This document shows positions 22,745-23,646 of a DNA stretch of 23,646 nucleotides, in pieces (position 1 is the first letter of the stretch; every line of letters begins with the position of its first letter). Under the pieces are notes generated by a model. It had not been told where the DNA came from. It saw only the letters and a list, made by a program, of their open reading frames with translations, and ran no database searches. Source of the DNA: an uncultured Eubacteriaceae bacterium (GTDB taxonomy: Bacteria > Bacillota > Clostridia > Eubacteriales > Eubacteriaceae); NCBI GenBank assembly GCA_947625585.1, contig CANQOZ010000006.1:1-23646 (forward strand), read 5' to 3'. Both the position numbers and the translations under genes were made by a program.

Positions 22745-23646
22745 ATGGATAATAGAAAAAAACCACCTCATTCAGTTATAGGTAATAGAAGACCTCGACC
22801 TGAAAAAAGTGAAAAATTAGAGGACTTTATCTTTACTACTCAAGAGAGTGAAACAGATCGAATTCAAAGACGAAATAATAAACCGAGTACCAGATCTCTT
22901 GATGCAAACAGAACTAGAAGAACCAATAGACAAAACATTACAAATAGAAAGCGGATCAAAAGAGAAATATCAGCTCCGGAGAGAGTCGAATTTAGACGTG
23001 AATCAACTCCTGATAAAACTCAGGAGACAACGGCCTCTTCTTTTGATTTTAAAAAGATACTGTCAAAACGCTGGACTAGAATTCTTACAACGATTCTTTT
23101 AATAATAGTTGCTCTACTCCTATTGGTTTACCTATATGCACGATTTGGAAACTTAAATCCAGATTTATCTGGAAATATTGGTTTGTACAACATTTCAAGT
23201 AATGCAGCAGCTGTAGCTTCATCACATAGGATAGCTAATATTGCTATATTTGGAGTTGACGGACGATCTGACGTTGAAGGTGATCGCTCAGATACAATTA
23301 TGGTACTCTCAGCAGATTATGAACACAGTAAGTTAAAAGTAACTTCACTTATGAGAGACACGTATATAAAATTACCTGACTCAGATAGCTTTGATAAGTT
23401 AAATGCTGCCTATTCAATTGGTGGACCAGAAGAGTCACTTAAAACAATTAATGAGAATTTTGACATGGCTATCACAGATTATGTCATCTTTGATTTTACT
23501 TCCCTAGTAGCACTTGTTAATGCTGTTGGTGGAATTGATGTTGATATTACAAGTGAAGACGAACTCTATTGGCTCAATCAATATTTAATGGATGTTAATG
23601 ACAAAGTTGGTACCCAAGACCCATTCATTGAAGGTACGGGAATGCA
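22745..23646 (+). CDS. LytR-CpsA-Psr (LCP) family protein, N-terminal 300 residues
   Basis: The gene is cut by the right edge. Seen: a basic, Arg-rich cytoplasmic tail of about 108 residues, a membrane helix (about 112-132), and an extracellular LCP domain from about 166: IFGVDGRSDVEGDRSDTIMV (with the GVDxR and RSDT residues), SLMRDTYIKLP, KLNAAYSIGGPEES and NAVGGIDVDI. These contain the conserved Asp and Arg residues that bind the polyprenyl-pyrophosphate substrate. Known: LCP proteins transfer glycopolymers from a lipid carrier to peptidoglycan. The chosen ATG has only a weak ribosome site; a later in-frame start would shorten the disordered tail. The tail is unusually long and basic for the family. 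Confidence 0.88.
   Translation, partial: MDNRKKPPHSVIGNRRPRPEKSEKLEDFIFTTQESETDRIQRRNNKPSTRSLDANRTRRTNRQNITNRKRIKREISAPERVEFRRESTPDKTQETTASSFDFKKILSKRWTRILTTILLIIVALLLLVYLYARFGNLNPDLSGNIGLYNISSNAAAVASSHRIANIAIFGVDGRSDVEGDRSDTIMVLSADYEHSKLKVTSLMRDTYIKLPDSDSFDKLNAAYSIGGPEESLKTINENFDMAITDYVIFDFTSLVALVNAVGGIDVDITSEDELYWLNQYLMDVNDKVGTQDPFIEGTGM

Overview
The window is a chromosomal segment of a low-GC (roughly one third G+C by eye) Gram-positive bacterium, most likely an anaerobic Clostridia-like member of the Bacillota. The evidence is a clostridial-type HPr with both His15 and Ser46, Mini-RNase III (MrnC), a polA-coaE gene pair, a LytR-CpsA-Psr protein, AGGAG-type ribosome binding sites, a CcpA-type cre palindrome, and the standard genetic code with TGA used as stop. 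No insertion sequence, phage gene or CRISPR array is visible.

Layout. Positions 1-7105 (minus strand) form one tightly packed operon in the order alaT, tsaE, ispD, pdhA, pdhB, pdhC, lpdA (cut by the window edge). Many junctions overlap or abut. Positions 7311-9139 (plus) hold cysS-mrnC. Positions 9170-10580 (minus) hold ptsH and a membrane-anchored VanY-like protein. Then, all minus, come tRNA-Leu(GAG), coaE and polA, a lipoprotein, an RNA-rich spacer (candidate small RNA, tRNA-Ala(GGC)), a NUDIX hydrolase and a MATE transporter. A family 2 glycosyltransferase (plus) follows, then a ROK-family kinase and a large acidic membrane protein (minus), and finally the start of an LCP protein (plus), cut by the right edge.

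Main discovery. The four genes that look like a pyruvate dehydrogenase complex are full-length (lpdA as far as visible) and well translated, yet every subunit lacks the residues its chemistry needs. E1-alpha has lost the His pair of its active-site loop. E1-beta has Lys in place of the ThDP-activating Glu and Gln in place of the active-site His. E2 has Asn at the lipoylation site and Thr at the catalytic His. E3 has lost both cysteines of the redox disulfide. Assembly features are kept or elaborated: E2 carries two peripheral subunit-binding domains, a triplicated acidic motif and about 18 basic, proline-containing hexapeptide repeats. The flanking genes tsaE, ispD and alaT keep all their catalytic motifs, so general decay or sequencing error is unlikely. 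I read this as a 'pseudo-PDH' complex, a catalytically dead 2-oxoacid dehydrogenase assembly reused for something else (scaffold, ligand sensor or new chemistry). The function is unknown.

A second probable pseudoenzyme is the VanY-like carboxypeptidase, which has lost two of three zinc ligands. Other points are a perfect cre palindrome between tRNA-Leu and the VanY-like gene, a perfect inverted repeat inside the tRNA-Leu promoter, a promoter-hairpin-terminator unit that looks like a small RNA, and two genes (polA and the ROK gene) that start directly behind an intrinsic terminator without a Shine-Dalgarno sequence.
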